Positions 23,880 through 37,485 of a stretch of 64,000 nt of DNA are shown one piece after another. The notes beneath the pieces were generated by a model that saw nothing but the letters and a program-made list of their open reading frames with translations, was not told the origin of the DNA and did no database searches. Both the position numbers and the translations under genes were made by a program. The stretch spans positions 70,327,617 to 70,391,616 of the forward strand of contig NC_087063.1 of the NCBI RefSeq assembly GCF_963678635.1. Reading direction: 5' to 3'. Origin of the DNA: Symsagittifera roscoffensis (Eukaryota; Xenacoelomorpha; Acoela; Convolutidae). Every line of letters starts with the position of its first letter. The stretch's first letter is position 1.

Positions 23880-26800
23880 TTACAATTCGCAACAAACACA
23901 ATTATATTAACACATATGGCTTTCTTGACAATGGAAGCAATGACAATTATTTGCTACAATCGATATCCGGTTCTCTTCGGTTATCAGAAAGCCTCGAAAC
24001 AGAAGAATTCTTCATCGATGGTTTTCACGATTCGAAACTAATCAAAGAACGATCTTTGAATTGACCATTCGCCCATTTGGAAACCTCAGCGAGCAGTTTA
24101 TAGTGAAACGTGCTTACGTGCTCGACAAGCTGAACCTAGAAGATGTTCAAACCGACAAACTCAACATCATCTGTAGCAGTTACGGTCATCGCAAGGATAT
24201 CAACTTTCCAGATTTTGACAACAACCAAGTTTCAATTCTCATATGAAGCTTCACCATCGATCTCGCTACAGCTCAAGCAATTTGGAATTTTCACACCTCT
24301 TGGTTGGAAAATTGGTGGCCCAACAGCCGACATACTCAGAAATTCAGTTTTCCGAGCCTACTCTTCTCACCACAATGGCATCAACGAAGACGCACACCTT
24401 TCCGAACTACTAGCGTCAACCTGGCAAATGGAAACTTACTGAACCGCTCCAGAAGTAACTCTCTCAAAAGACGAAAAATACGCCCTTTAGAACCTTCGGC
24501 AGACTATTAGCTACAGGGAAGAAAGGTAAAAAGTCGGAATTCTCTGGAAACCTAACGCATGCCTTCCCAACAAGTATTTTGCTGCCGCTCAACAATTCAA
24601 GAAAATGAAAACCCGCCTTCTCAACGACCCCGACAAACTTGCAATGTACCAGGACACACTCACAAACGATTTGACCAAGAAAAACAATCGCAAACTTCCG
24701 AGTGAGGAGATTCTGCCAGAACATGGAGTGACGAACCCAAATAAGCCTGAAAAACTACGCAGAGTTTCAAACACGAAATCCAGATACAAAGGAGATTGCC
24801 TAAACGACATGATTTTAGTTGGACCGGACCTCCTCAGCAATTTAATCGCCGTTTTTTTGCCGTTTTCGAGAACCGAAATATCCCATCAATGCAGACATTG
24901 AAAGCATGTACATGCAAGTTTCCTTCAGACCCGAAGACAGGAAATTTCTCAGATTAATCTGGGAAACAATTCAGCTAGACTGTTACAACTATACTCGTTT
25001 CGTTTTTGGCGCTAAATGCTCGCCAACTTGCAAGAACTTTGTTCTCCAAACATGTGCGACGACAACAAAAACGATTACCCCCACATCAAAGAACTTATTG
25101 ACGGCAATTTCCACATGGACATTTTTTTCGAGTCAACCAACACCGTGGAAGAGGCATTACAACTATCTACTGATATGTGAAAGGTGCTCGCCACAAATGG
25201 TTCAACCTGGACTAAGTGAATCACTCTAAGCCCAAAGAATTTAAGTGCAACACCTCCTTTACACCGCGCCATATCTCACAACGAGTTGAATGACCTAAAA
25301 ACGATATTGGGAACTGAATGGAACATTTCCTCTGATTCACTAGTTTTTCAGATGAAGAAAATTGAGGATCTGAAAAGGAAGAAGCCAACGCAGCGCAACC
25401 TTCTGGATACTTCCATATTCGACCATTTTGGCTTTGCCGCGCCTGTCACAATTCGCCTCCGAATTATTCAGCATTTGGAAAAAAAACTAAAATGGGACAA
25501 AAAAATTACCAAAGAGAACACCCGAATTATTTGATCTTCTCCGAGAAGCCGACAACCTTCGACCGCTCCACGTGCTTCGCAATTATTTCGCAGAGCCTAA
25601 CTCAGAAATTAACTTGCACATCTTTTCAGATGCCTCAGATGCCTCTCTTTTCAGATGCCTCTCTTGCTTCAGTAGCTTACCTTGTTTACACAGCGGATTC
25701 CGATTCAAGGCCAAAAGTTACAATTGCTTCAGGCAAGGCCCGAGAAACCCCGTTGAAACAACACACCATCACGAAACTTAAACTGCATGCAGCTCTGTTT
25801 GGTGCTCGTCTTGCTAGTATCATCAGGCAAAAACAACGCTTCTCTCTAAACAACACTTATCTCTGGACTGATAGCAGCACAGTTTTGCAATGATTTCGTA
25901 GACTAAACAGAAGACAACAAATCTTTGATGCAAACCTTGTAGCAGAGATACTGGAGCTTACTCATTCTACTCAGTGGAAACACTGCCCAGGTTATTTCAA
26001 CCCCGCCGATGATGGAACTCGTGGAATCCTCTTTTCAGATTTCAACCTTAACAGTCGTTGTTTCAATGGACCAGATTTCATTCTTCAGACAGAAGATGCC
26101 TGGCCCAAGCCGCCCTTTGAAACAGCCTCCCCATCATACACTATGACAATATGATTGCGTTTTCAGTGTTACCGAAAAATCTTTGTCCGATCAGCATCAT
26201 TTTTGCTATGCGACAGCCTTCCAAGATCCCATGGTTAGCAGCTCCTGCACCAGTTACGAACGTTTTTCGAAGTAGAACCGCCTTCTCCGCGCAACAATTT
26301 TTGTTTTTATTGCCGCCGCACTGTTAAGAAACTCAACCAGCAAAACTTCCATTGATCAATCAGTATCTCAAACCCCTCATCAGAAACCTCGTCATAACTT
26401 GATTCAGTTTTCACCCTCATCAATCTCACCGCCTTCGACAACTGACAAAAATCAACATCATAGTATCACCCTGAACGCATACGACATAGACTTGGCAATG
26501 AAACTTTTCATCAAATAATCACAACAGGACTCTTTTACGAACGAGCTAAGACATCTCCAGAAAAGAAATATCATTGCTACCTCTAGCCGAATCTGACCCT
26601 CTCGCTTTTTCTCGACAAATTGAATATGGAAAACACCCAAAAATTTACCTCCTCATCCAAAATGTTCACATCTCTAATGAAAATTGCCCAACTGAGCGTA
26701 CACGCAACACAATCCGAGCTGACTATTGGATTCTCTCAGCCAGATCCCAAATACGTGAAATACACAACAGTTGTTATGACTGCCGACGCCAGCTCACCTA

Positions 26801-27890
26801 TTGACTCCAACCTGAAATGTCTCCTCTCCCATCCTGTCGATTTCAATCAAATTTTTGGACCATTCGCGTCAAACAATTCAACCACCTATAGCAAACGGTA
26901 TGGGCTGATTTTTACCTGCATGGCGACTCACGCAGTTCATCTGGAAATGTGCCATGACCTATCCCTTCATAAATCCGCTCTAACGGAATTCTGAAGGGAT
27001 TTCTGAAGTTTTGCTGACAGAAATTCAAGAAGAGGCATCCCTTCAGAAATCCGCTCTGACAACGCAACGAACTCTACAGCTGCAGAAAAAAAACTGATGA
27101 CCACCTTCGACAGCTCCTTGAAGAACCAAGTTTTTGGATACCACCAAATATCTTGGAAATTCAACCCCGCCTATGCACCACGATTTAATGAGGTCTGGGA
27201 ACGTCTCTTTCGTAGCTTCGACAACTCTCTATACACCATCATTGGATCTAAAGCCCTCACAGATGATACTTTCAACACCTTGTTGTGCGCGAACGAACAG
27301 TTTATGAATGCATGACCCATCACGAATGTATTGTCTTCTCCCTGCGACATCAAAGCCCTGACACCCGACCATTTCCCTCTTAGAAGAATGTTTGACAGTA
27401 TGCCTCCAAGAATTAATTCTTAGCCATTAACATTGAAAAAGCAATGGAAATTTGCACAGCAGCTATCAGACCATGCTTGGAACCGCCTACTGAAACAGTT
27501 AATCCCAACTCTGCTTCCGCCGCAGAAATGGACCTCAAAAACTCCGCCTATTTCAAATGGAAAAACCGTTTGGATTTAGAAGATAAAAATCCTCGTGCAT
27601 CATGGCCAGTAGATCGCTTAGAATCACCGATTCTATCAGTGGACAATGTACTACGACCATGCAACGCTAGAACCCGCCGTGGAAATGTTCAAATCTAAGC
27701 AATACGCCTCGCGCCTGTTTGTCCAGACTTCTACACTCAACGCTTCGCTCCAAAGAACAGCAATCAAACTGGAGCGTCCTCTCCAACGCCGAGATCCTGA
27801 TAAAAAAAACGGTTTTGCCTTCCTAAAAAAATTAAGACAAACAGCAACGACGACACGCCGATGCCAGAAGTACGTTTTGTTTGACAACGA
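23880..27890 (+). pseudogene. Pao-1 pol remnant: protease, RT, RNase H, integrase
   Basis: The segments in order are: protease active-site-like FLDNGSNDNY (about 23,920; the family has LDxGS); RT with FVFGAKCSPTCKNFVL (about 24,990) and a KWFNLD stretch (about 25,195); RNase H with NLHIFSDASDASL (about 25,610) and YLWTDSSTVLQ (about 25,860); integrase zinc site HNSCYDCRRQ (about 26,770); core YGLIFTCMATHAVHLEM (about 26,907); second aspartate in IRSDNATNS (about 27,045); and glutamate in NEVWERLFRS (about 27,190). Stops and frame changes occur between most segments, so no full polyprotein is possible. Confidence 0.8.
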
Positions 27891-28394
27891 CACCTGATAC
27901 GCAACAACAGTTTCTTTTTGCCGGGAGCATACTATCAGAATGTTAACTAAAACTTTCGTTTATGCTCTCATCTTCTCTACATACATTTCTGAAAGGAACC
28001 ACTTTTCTTTAACCTATAATTTCTTGGATAATGACAACGACTAGTTGATTTTATTTCACAAGGAACAGCGGAAAATAACGACTAGTCAATCTCCTTGATT
28101 CATCAGATCTGAATTCTACTCCGGAACATAATCAACTGGAACAATCGACCAGCTCTTTCAATCAGCAGACTTCGAGTTTCTTCTCCGTAGCCGAACTTTT
28201 GAACAGTGAGTTCAGGTAAACAGAAAAACTTCAACTTGACATCCTACAAACCTGATCTCGACAGCCGACGACTTCAACTTACACAGCCAACTCGACAAGC
28301 TAGCACACTCACCTCGACATAGTTAAGGACTAAGCTAAGGGGCACCCCTCCCAAATCCTCCCAATTTTTCATTTTCATTTTGCGATTGCAAAAA

Positions 28395-28745
28395 AGTGCC
28401 GACTGAACAGTGCGCTACTGTTTGATGCATAGATTCAACAGCATCAAGGCATATAAATGTTGCACGAATATATTTGCGACGACGAAAAACGACAAGAAGA
28501 TGAAAACATTCCAGAAAAGACAGAGTGAATTGACCTAAACTCATGAACACGAAAACTTTGAAATAATATTCTTGGCAATTGTTATTAGTTCTTGAAACAA
28601 AACAGGGAAACTAATTAAATAGAAAAACTTGAGGTTAATTAGTTTCCACAAATTTTGAGTTTACAATTTTTATGTTAATTTTGTTTTTGCAACTGTTCAG
28701 ATATCAACTTTTGTTTGAGGGAGTTATAGTTTCTACATCAACCCA
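28395..28745 (+). repeat. Pao-1 3' LTR (copy 1 of 2 in the array)
   Basis: It is preceded by a purine-rich AAGGGGCACCCCTCCCAA stretch that may be the polypurine tract, and ends near TTTGAGGGAGTTATAG. It is almost identical to 30,545-30,860 and similar to the 5' LTR block. Confidence 0.65.
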
Positions 28746-30860
28746 CAGATATTTAACCTCAATTGAAATTAAGCATAAAGTTTACCTAAATTTAAAATAA
28801 AATTTTAAGAATGGCTATCTTTCAATTGTTTAATGCGCGCTGTCTATTCATTCGACCATCACCTAAGCAGCAAAAACTTGTGCTAAAAACTCTTCTAAGC
28901 TTTTCGGTTGACCGTTAATAAGTACCAATATTATTGAAAAAGACTGGCATTATAATGGTTTACGAAGAAACCAATTGAAACATGTGATTTTTTTTATAAC
29001 ATACCAATCATCGAGCTTCAAAAAAAACAGCCATTTGGAAGTACTGATGTTTCACAAAGAGAACAAAAATTTTCGAGTTTCTCGAAAACTTAAAATTTGA
29101 CTGCTTAATCATAAAACTTACTGCGCCGTTTGAATTATCTAATCAAAATGTCCAACATTTAATGAAAATGAAATCAGTTAAATTAGTTTGCATCATCAAA
29201 AAGAGGGTTTTTTGAAATTTATTTGCACTTATTTTTTGACAAGTATCTTGTTTTCTAATTAAAAACAATTTTTGAGGACTCAAAGACAATTGGTACATTG
29301 TAGACTTAACCCTGATTTGGGCAAAGTTCTATTAATGTTTCTACTTTGCTCTGCTTTTGCGGAAAAGACTGGTGAAGAATTTCGTAGCGTCGAAAACTCT
29401 CTATACGCCATCATTGGATCTAAAGCCCTCACAGATGATACTTTCAACACCTTGTTGTGCGAGAATGAACAGTTTATGAATGCACGACCCATCACGACTT
29501 TATCGTCTTCTCCCTGCGACATCGAAGCCCTGGCCTCCGACTATTTCTTCTCGGAAGAATGTTTGCCAGTATGCCTCCAAGAATTAATTCTTTGCCCTTA
29601 ACTTTGAACAAGCAATGGAAATTTGCACAGCAGCTATCAGACTATGTTTAGAACCGCCTATTGAAAGAGTTCATCCCAACTCTGCTTCCGCGACAAATAT
29701 GGACCTCGAAAACTCCGCCTATTTCAAATGGAAAAGCCATTTGGATTTTAGAAGATCCAAATCATCGTGCATTATGGCCACTAGGTCGCTTAGAATCACC
29801 GATTCCATCAGCCGACAATGTACTACGACAATGCAACGCTAGACCCGCAGTGGAAGTGTTCAAATCTCAGCAATACGCCTGGCTCCTGTTTGTCCAGACA
29901 TCCACACTCAACAATTCCTCCAAAGAACAGAAATCAAACTGGAGCATCCTCTCCAACGCCGAGATCCAGAAAATAAATTTGGATTTGCCTTCCTAAAAAA
30001 ATTTAGACAAACAGCAACGACGATACCCCGATGCCAGAAGTACGTTTTGTATGACAACGACACCTGATACGCAACAACAGTTTTTTTGCCGACATTCGTT
30101 TATGCTCTCATCTGCTCTACATACTTTTTTGAATGCAACCACATTATTTCAACCTGTAGTTACTTGGATAACGACAACGACTAGCCGACCTTATTTCACA
30201 AGGAACATCGGAAAATAACGACTAGCCAATCTCCTTGATTCATCAGATCTGAATTCTACTCCGGAACATAATCAACAGGAACAATCGACCAGCTCTTTCA
30301 ATCAGCAGACTTCGAGTTTCTTTTCCGTAGCCGAATTTTTGAACAGTGAGCTCAGGAAAACAGAAAACCCTCAACTTGACAATCCTACAAACCTCATCTC
30401 GACAGCCGACGACTCCAACTTAGACAGCCAACTCGAAAGGCTAGCACACTCTCCTCGACATAGTTTAGGACTAAGCTAAGGGGCACCCCTCCCCAACCCC
30501 TCCCATTTTTCGTTTTCATTTTGCGATTGCAAAAAAGTGCCGACTGAACAGTGCGGTACTGTTTGATGCATAGATTCAACAGCATCAAGGCATATAAAGG
30601 TTGCACGCATATATATGCGACGACGAAAAACGACAAGAAGATGAAAACATTCCAGAAAAGACAGAGTGAATTGACCTAAACTCATGAACACGAAAACTTT
30701 GAAATAATACTCTTGGCAATTGTTATTAGTTCTTGAAACAAAACAGGGAAACTAATTAAATAGAAAAACTTGAGGTTAATTAATTTCCACAAATTTTGAG
30801 TTTACAATTTTTATGTTAATTTTGTTTTTGCAACTGTTAAGATATCAACTTTTGTTTGAG
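28746..30860 (+). mobile_element. Tandem copy 2: flank + integrase tail + LTR
   Basis: About 640 bp of non-retroviral-looking sequence (28,746-29,385) joins abruptly to the Pao-1 integrase tail. Homology to copy 1 starts at about 27,207 there and about 29,386 here. The copy runs on through the same 3' region (KALTDDTFNTLL, NEQFMNARPI, EALASDYF) and a second 3' LTR. Relative to the next copy it is offset by about 2,140 bp, with only scattered differences. Confidence 0.8.
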
Positions 30861-32277
30861 GGAGTTATAGTTTCTACATCAACCCACAGATATTTAACCT
30901 CAAATGAAATTAAGCATAAAGTTTACCTAAATTTAAAATAAAATTTTAAGAATGGCCATCTTTCAATTGTTTAATGCGCGCTGTCTATTCATTCGACCAT
31001 CACCTAAGCGGCAAAAAATTGTGCTAAAAACTCTTCTAAGCTTTTCGGTTGACCGTTAATGAGTACCAATATTATTGAAAAAGACTGGCATTATAATGGT
31101 TTACGAAGAAACCAATTGAAACATGTGATTTTTTTATAACATACCAATCATCGAGCTTCAAAAAAAACAGCCATTTGGAAGTACTGATGTTTCACAAAGA
31201 GAACAAAAATTTTCGAGTTTCTCGAAAACTTAAAATTTGACTGCTTAATCATAAAACTTACTGCGCCGTTTGAATTATCTAATCAAAATGTCCAACATTT
31301 AATGAAAATGAAATCAGTTAAATTAGTTTGCATCATCAAAAAGAGGGTTTTTTGAAATTTATTTGCACTTATTTTTTGACAAGTATCTTGTTTTCTAATT
31401 AAAAACAATTTTTGAGGACTCAAAGACAATTGGTACATTGTAGACTTAACCCTGATTTGGGCAAAGTTCTATTAATGTTTCTACTTTGCTCTGCTTTTGC
31501 GGAAAAGACTGGTGAAGAATTTCGTAGCGTCGAAAACTCTCTATACGCCATCATTGGATCTAAAGCCCTCACAGATGATACTTTCAACACCTTGTTGTGC
31601 GAGAATGAACAGTTTATGAATGCACGACCCATCACGACTTTATCGTCTTCTCCCTGCGACATCGAAGCCCTGGCCTCCGACTATTTCCTTCTCGGAAGAA
31701 TATTTGCCAGTATGCCTCTTAGAATTAATTCTTTGCCCTTAACTTTGAAAGAGCAATGGAAATTTGCACAGCAGCTATCAGACTATGTTTAGAACCGCCT
31801 ATTGAAAGAGTTCATCCCAACTCTGCTTCCGCGACAAATATGGACCTCGAAAACTCCGCCTATTTCAAATGGAAAAGCAATTTGGATTTTAGAAGATCCA
31901 AATCATCGTGCATTATGGCCACTAGGTCGCTTAGAATCACCGATTCCATCAGCCGACAATGTACTACGACAATGCAACGCTAGACCCGCTGTGGAAGTGT
32001 TCAAATCTCAGCAATACGCCTCGCTCCTGTTTGTCCAGACATCTACACTCAACAATTCCTCCAAAGAACAGCAATCAAACTGGAGCATCCTCTCCAACGC
32101 CGAGATCCTGAAAATAAATTTGGATTTGCCTTCCAAAAAAAATTTAGACAAACAGCAACGACGATACCCCGATGCCAGAAGTACGTTTTGTATGACAACG
32201 ACACCTGATACGCAAAAACAGTTTTTTTGCCGACATTCGTTTATGCTCTCATCTGCTCTACATACTTTTCTGAATGC
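30861..32277 (+). mobile_element. Tandem copy 3: flank + integrase tail, LTR missing
   Basis: It repeats the 640-bp flank and integrase tail of copy 2 almost exactly (for instance, the 80-codon reverse-frame ORFs are identical). It then leaves the shared sequence near 32,277, right after CATACTTTTCTGAATGCA, before the polypurine/LTR part. Here the RMPPRINS-type frame continues without the break seen in copy 2. Confidence 0.75.
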
Positions 32278-33852
32278 ACTGTTTTCTATAAGGGTGTACA
32301 GTAATTGTTTCATTGTTTAGAAAAACTTGTTTAAATGATTGAGAATTTTGAGCGAGTAACGCGATCAAGTAAGGTTCGTTATATGCAAGTTGATGGAAAT
32401 GGATCAGTTAATCTAGTAGACATGTCGTACAACAGACAGTAAAAAATTCGGCAAATATTGTTTTTCCAATGAAAGTTGAGATACGTTAAAGAACGTACTA
32501 TTAAAAAGTAACATAAGGTAAGTTGATGTGAAACCTCCGCGGCATCCAGCGTTCGGTCCATTCAAATACAGATCTGAGTGTGGCTGGTCTATATTCATTC
32601 TGCTATCAGTGTAAGACTCAAGCCATTACAAGTCGGGAGGTCACTAATTCTGTTTCAAATCAGAAATGGTGCTCAGAAAAAAACGAAGATTATTTATTTT
32701 CTGAACACGTTTAAAATATTTGAGGTTATTCGGATGTAATCAGTGACACTCGAGATAAATCATGCAAGTCTTGTACTCCGGCTAATTGTTTTGACCATTG
32801 AAAATGGAAAGAACGCTGTTTTTGCGTATGTTTTAGTTTTTTTTGTATACCACGAAAAATCAGGTACCACAAATAATCATCGGCAAAATAATCATTTTCT
32901 GAGCATTTTATTTCTAGAAAGTTGCATAAAAAGTTTTGAAATTGTTGAATTATTTAGGTTGTTCAAATTACCCAAATCTTAACTCATCACAAAGATTTAG
33001 ATGTGACCTGACAATCATGCGCAAAATTTAGATTCTCTCAGAAAAACCTAATGGATCACACTAAGCTTTAACTACTCTGAGTGACCAGTTTCATTAGAAG
33101 AAGAACACAACGGCTGGGAAGTGGGATCGACTCATTGGTGTGTTTGTGTGTGTGTGTGTGTGTTTCAATTAGCTTGCACGCAAAATAACACCTAAATTCT
33201 CGATGGCCTACCTTTTACAGCAAACCCAGGCTCAATATTTAGAAAAAAACAACATCAAAGCAGTTCCTCAGCTTCGAAAAAGTCTAATAAACTTTTTTGC
33301 TGAATTGAAAATAAATCCCGATACCATCTGATGCCTTCGGGAAAAATCAACTTTCTACTTAATGAGTATATTTTGAAGTAGGTTTTTTGACCAACACACG
33401 ATCGAAACGGCTACTTGTTTTATATTAGTAACCAGCTGTTCAGCAAGTTAGACATCATTTCAAAAACTAATTAACTTAATTTGAATTTGCGGACTTAGTC
33501 GTTTCGAACGTTGCCTATAGAGCAAAATGGATGTAATTGGGCTCTTTTTTTTAGGCAGAAAAACTTTGGCTCTCTAGCAATTTTTGATGATACATTTTCA
33601 ATTTCTAGTTTCAGATTCGAGTTTCAGAAGAAGATCGTCAAATACTGGTCCCGGTGCCAGTATTAGTGCATTCAGGTCACTTGCTTCTTTTAGCATTAGT
33701 GCAAGAAAACTTTGCCCGATTTACACCTCCCATGGGAAAGGCGATTCTGGTGAAGGTTTGCAGTAAAATGTCGGAACTCCGATCAAACCTGTTCTGTCGT
33801 CCGTAGGGACAACTGCTGGCTGCGCCGTGAGATAACCTATAGTAGTGTACCT
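32278..33852. other. Intergenic sequence up to assembly gap
   Basis: No gene is recognised. It holds a partial R1 repeat near 32,780-32,890 (ACCACAAATAATCATCGGC) and a (TG)n microsatellite near 33,138-33,163. The last 250 bases are less AT-rich, with short ORFs on both strands cut by the gap; they could be coding, but no motif is recognised. Confidence 0.4.
33138..33163. repeat. (TG)n microsatellite
   Basis: A nearly pure GT/TG dinucleotide run of about 25 bases. Confidence 0.85.
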
Positions 33853-34052
33853 NNNNNNNNNNNNNNNNNNNNNNNNNNNNNNNNNNNNNNNNNNNNNNNN
33901 NNNNNNNNNNNNNNNNNNNNNNNNNNNNNNNNNNNNNNNNNNNNNNNNNNNNNNNNNNNNNNNNNNNNNNNNNNNNNNNNNNNNNNNNNNNNNNNNNNNN
34001 NNNNNNNNNNNNNNNNNNNNNNNNNNNNNNNNNNNNNNNNNNNNNNNNNNNN
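33853..34052. other. Assembly gap, 200 N
   Basis: There are exactly 200 undetermined bases, probably a scaffolding placeholder. The true distance between the flanks is unknown. Open frames running across it are artefacts. Confidence 0.95.
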
Positions 34053-37000
34053 ATGCTTACAAGAAAATAGCTATTCAGGAAAGTCATGCTCGGGAAAATT
34101 TTTCTTCAAAATTTTTAAAATTTTTTCAGTAATTTGTGAAATTAACTAAAAAATATTGCGTTTTCATTTCCAGTCATATTTCAGTGCGGCACATCAGTCT
34201 GGCTCAGATATCATCCCAAATTGAAATTACAAAAACTAATTGGTTGAAATAGGGCGCGAATAGATGCAAAACATATCTTCTCCAAATTGACTTGAGATGT
34301 AGGAGAAATCTTTTAAAACGAAAGGAAAAACTCATGCGATTATCAAAAAATTTGTTTCTGATTTAAAAAAATTATGTAGGCTGATTGAAACCTCAAAAAT
34401 GAGTTTTGCCGTTGAATTTTACAAAAAAAAAGATAACAGATTATGTCTCTTACATGTCTTTTTGTCGAAACTAAACTTAAATCTTCCGATAAACGAGTCT
34501 GCAATAAAAAATTTGATGAAAAAGAAAATTGGTTTCTTCCATCCTAAATCTCTCATTTGCATTATGACTGAGAGGAGATTAACAGGCGGATTGTTTATTT
34601 TTATGGCTGTCAATCGGTCTAAACTCTCCCGTCATTCGTTGGCAATAAAACTACACAGCCTCCAGGGAATCTGTTTCCAATTTTTTCCGGCCCCGTCAAT
34701 TAAAAGGTGTTTTACACCGGAAGGAACCAGTCGATTTTAAACGATTTCAGGTCGCTATTATGTAATAAAGAGTATACGAGTAAATGAAAAAAGATTTCCA
34801 CCCTTCTTTTTTGAAATCACTCATATTCTGTTCAGTTATCTCAATCTCTGGCAAAGAACAAAAAAGCCCAGCGTGATACTGTGGATTTAAAATTCGGAAC
34901 AAAAAATTTTGCAGAAAAACTGTTAATAAGCTTCGTTAAAAGATTTGAACCAGTTTCGATTACAACAATTCAATCTCGGCAGAATTGTAGCTCTGTATGA
35001 CGCACACATCGGCGGTTTAATCTAGACACCAGGTAATTTTCTATCACGTTTTACCTTTAAAAAAAAACAGTTTTTTATTCAAAAACCCAAGTTTTTCTTC
35101 TTTTTATACACGGCGGCGTGTCTGCAAACAAGCTATTGAATTTTGCTGAATGATTGTCTGATTGTCAGTGTTTTTCAATTTAAATGTATCGACGCAGTTT
35201 TAGATAATGCCGTTACTACCCGTTGTAAGTATAGGAATGTGTGAAACTTTGGCGCTGCTTTTGTCCTGGTTAGAGAATTATACTACCGCAAAATTACACC
35301 GAACGCGCTTTATTTATTGAAACTTCATTTCCGGTTTTAGAAAATACTTTTTTGACTGTTTTCAGTTTTACGATTAGTAGTAGAATTAAAAAAGATAAAC
35401 CGATTTTGCTCGAACTGAAATAAATGCAAGCTTTGCATATTTTTGAATAAATAACTAGTAATGCAATTAAACCTGTTGAAAAAACTTAAGAACCCAGGAA
35501 TTAAAATATTGCTCAGTCTTTTTGGCGAAATGGTAAATTTTATAAAGTAGTTAATTCTTTCGGCATTTTCAAGCTCAACTGAAATCAATTCCCCAATTCC
35601 CAAAGCACCGTTGGGCCCACTTTAACCTTATTGAAAAACTTCAGATTTCTTTTTGTACTTGATAAAAACATCTACTTAGATTAATTTTCAAAATAAAACT
35701 GACGCCAGAATTTTCCAGAGCACCGTTTTTTATACGCGTGGGTCATCCGGAAAGAGTTTACTTAGATAATTCTGGTCTCAATTTGAAAGATTTTCAGTTA
35801 GATCTGTCGCGAGATATCTGCCAATTGTTTTCTGTGAAATCTCAAGGGACCTTTTAGAATTCTTTAACTACAAGTTGAACTCAACTTGAGAATATTTTTT
35901 GCTCTGCTCATTCGTCATTACCCCTATAGCCCACTGATGAACGTCTTTTGACCCGATAAAAATTTACTACCCTAACTACTTTCTGGACGTGGTCAATATC
36001 TGGCCATTACCGATTTGGGAGTAAATTGTATTATTACACATCCATCGTCTTGTCAACCATCCATTTCATATTTCAACGAGCAGCTTTTATCGATTTAGGG
36101 CTAAATTTTATAGTCTATTTACATACCATTACATTTGAAACAGGGCAAGCATTTTTCGTACGAAATAAATCATTTAGCGCAAAAATGACAGTTATTCATT
36201 TTTTTACAAACGCTACCTTTTTTGCAATGAAAATCCCAAAAGAAAGTATTTGATGGAAGGTAAAAATTTTTCATTAGTTAATTTAGATCATTGATTAAAT
36301 TGCTTTTACCTCTTCCGTTAATTTCACTAACTAATTTATTTTGTGGTCATCTTGGAAACTCGCAAACATAGGGAAGTGTGAGTAAATTCACTTTCAAAAT
36401 TGAGCTTTACTTTGTCCAGGCACGTAAAAAAATGCTTTCAGATACTTTTGCTAGCAAAAATTGAGACAAGCGAAAGAAAAGATTTTTTTTCTCGAAACCT
36501 AGACGTAATTTTTTTTTGAAACATTTTATGGTACATTTGAATGCACTCTACAGAAGTCCGACCAAAAATTATCTTTTGAGTGTGCTTAAAAATTCAGAAA
36601 ATTAAAAATTTCAATTTAAACCTTGGTCGGAACTCTTGAACAAAGTTCAACAATAATCGAGTTATTTAATGAGCTATTTTTGAATAAAAACAAGAGAAGG
36701 GAGAAGAAACTTAAGCTTAATCAAGAAAAGCTTATTGCTACCCCGGTTACGTAATTTTTTGAAAGATTAATCTACGAATGAAAAAGTTCATGCCACTGAG
36801 AAAAATGTTTGACCATGGGATATTCTGAAATTTTTAAAATGCAAACTTTCACTATTCTCTGAAGTAGACTAAATTGAAACTGTCAAGAAAAAGTCTACCC
36901 TGACCAGGGTTGAACTCACTGCAAAATTTACAATCAGTTCAATCAGTATAAAGTCTTATGTTTGTATATAGGCAATGTATCAATGATTTGATTGTTCGTG

Positions 37001-37351
37001 AGATTTTTAATTAAACAAAACTTGTTTCATCCAGGTTAACAATGGCTTGAGCAACAATCGCCTCAGAAGAGTTTTTATACTTCAAACCATAAGTTTCGTG
37101 TGAATCCCTTTAATTTTTTTGCAATATAGTTTAATTTCACATGTTAGCGTTCTCGAGGTTCGAAGAAACGAAACTTTAGAAACTATTTTTTGCTACGAAA
37201 CTAGGTTTTTGCTACGAAACATTCCCATTTCAGCTACTCTTATACCTTTTTTCCTGTGAAAGATCATCACATTGTAATATGTGGTTAGCATTAGTTAGTT
37301 TTTAATGAGATTTTTTGTCAAAATGAGCATGGAAAAAACCCTTACATCCCA

Positions 37352-37485
37352 GCGGACAATCATCCTTAAAAACCCTTGCTAATTGATTGTCCGCTAAATA
37401 TGAATTCCTGAACAATAATGAAGCATCGCTGAAACAATGAGCCATCAACTGATGCAGCAATCAAACTAAGACATCAATAATTCAG
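37352..37485. repeat. Short interleaved inverted repeats
   Basis: AGCGGACAATCA faces TGATTGTCCGCT with 24 bases between them. Further on, GAAGCATCGCTGAA faces TTCAGCGATGCTGA. This could be a small MITE or a structured non-coding segment. No transcript evidence is available. Confidence 0.4.

Larger units (their letters stand above)
21440..28745 (+). mobile_element. Decayed Bel/Pao LTR retrotransposon (Pao-1)
   Basis: A 5' LTR-like block (21,440-21,800) and a 3' block (28,395-28,745) enclose gag, zinc knuckle, aspartic protease, RT, RNase H and integrase remnants in Bel/Pao order on the plus strand. Many stops and frameshifts show that it is inactive. The integrase tail and 3' LTR are repeated twice more downstream. 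The class is recognised from several pol motifs, described in the separate entries. Confidence 0.85.

Noticed and set aside
33677-34132. ORFs running through the N gap
   Set aside because: The middle is undetermined sequence, so the frames are artefacts.
34399-34740. 113-codon plus-strand ORF as a gene
   Set aside because: No motif, no splice partners and no compositional shift from its surroundings.
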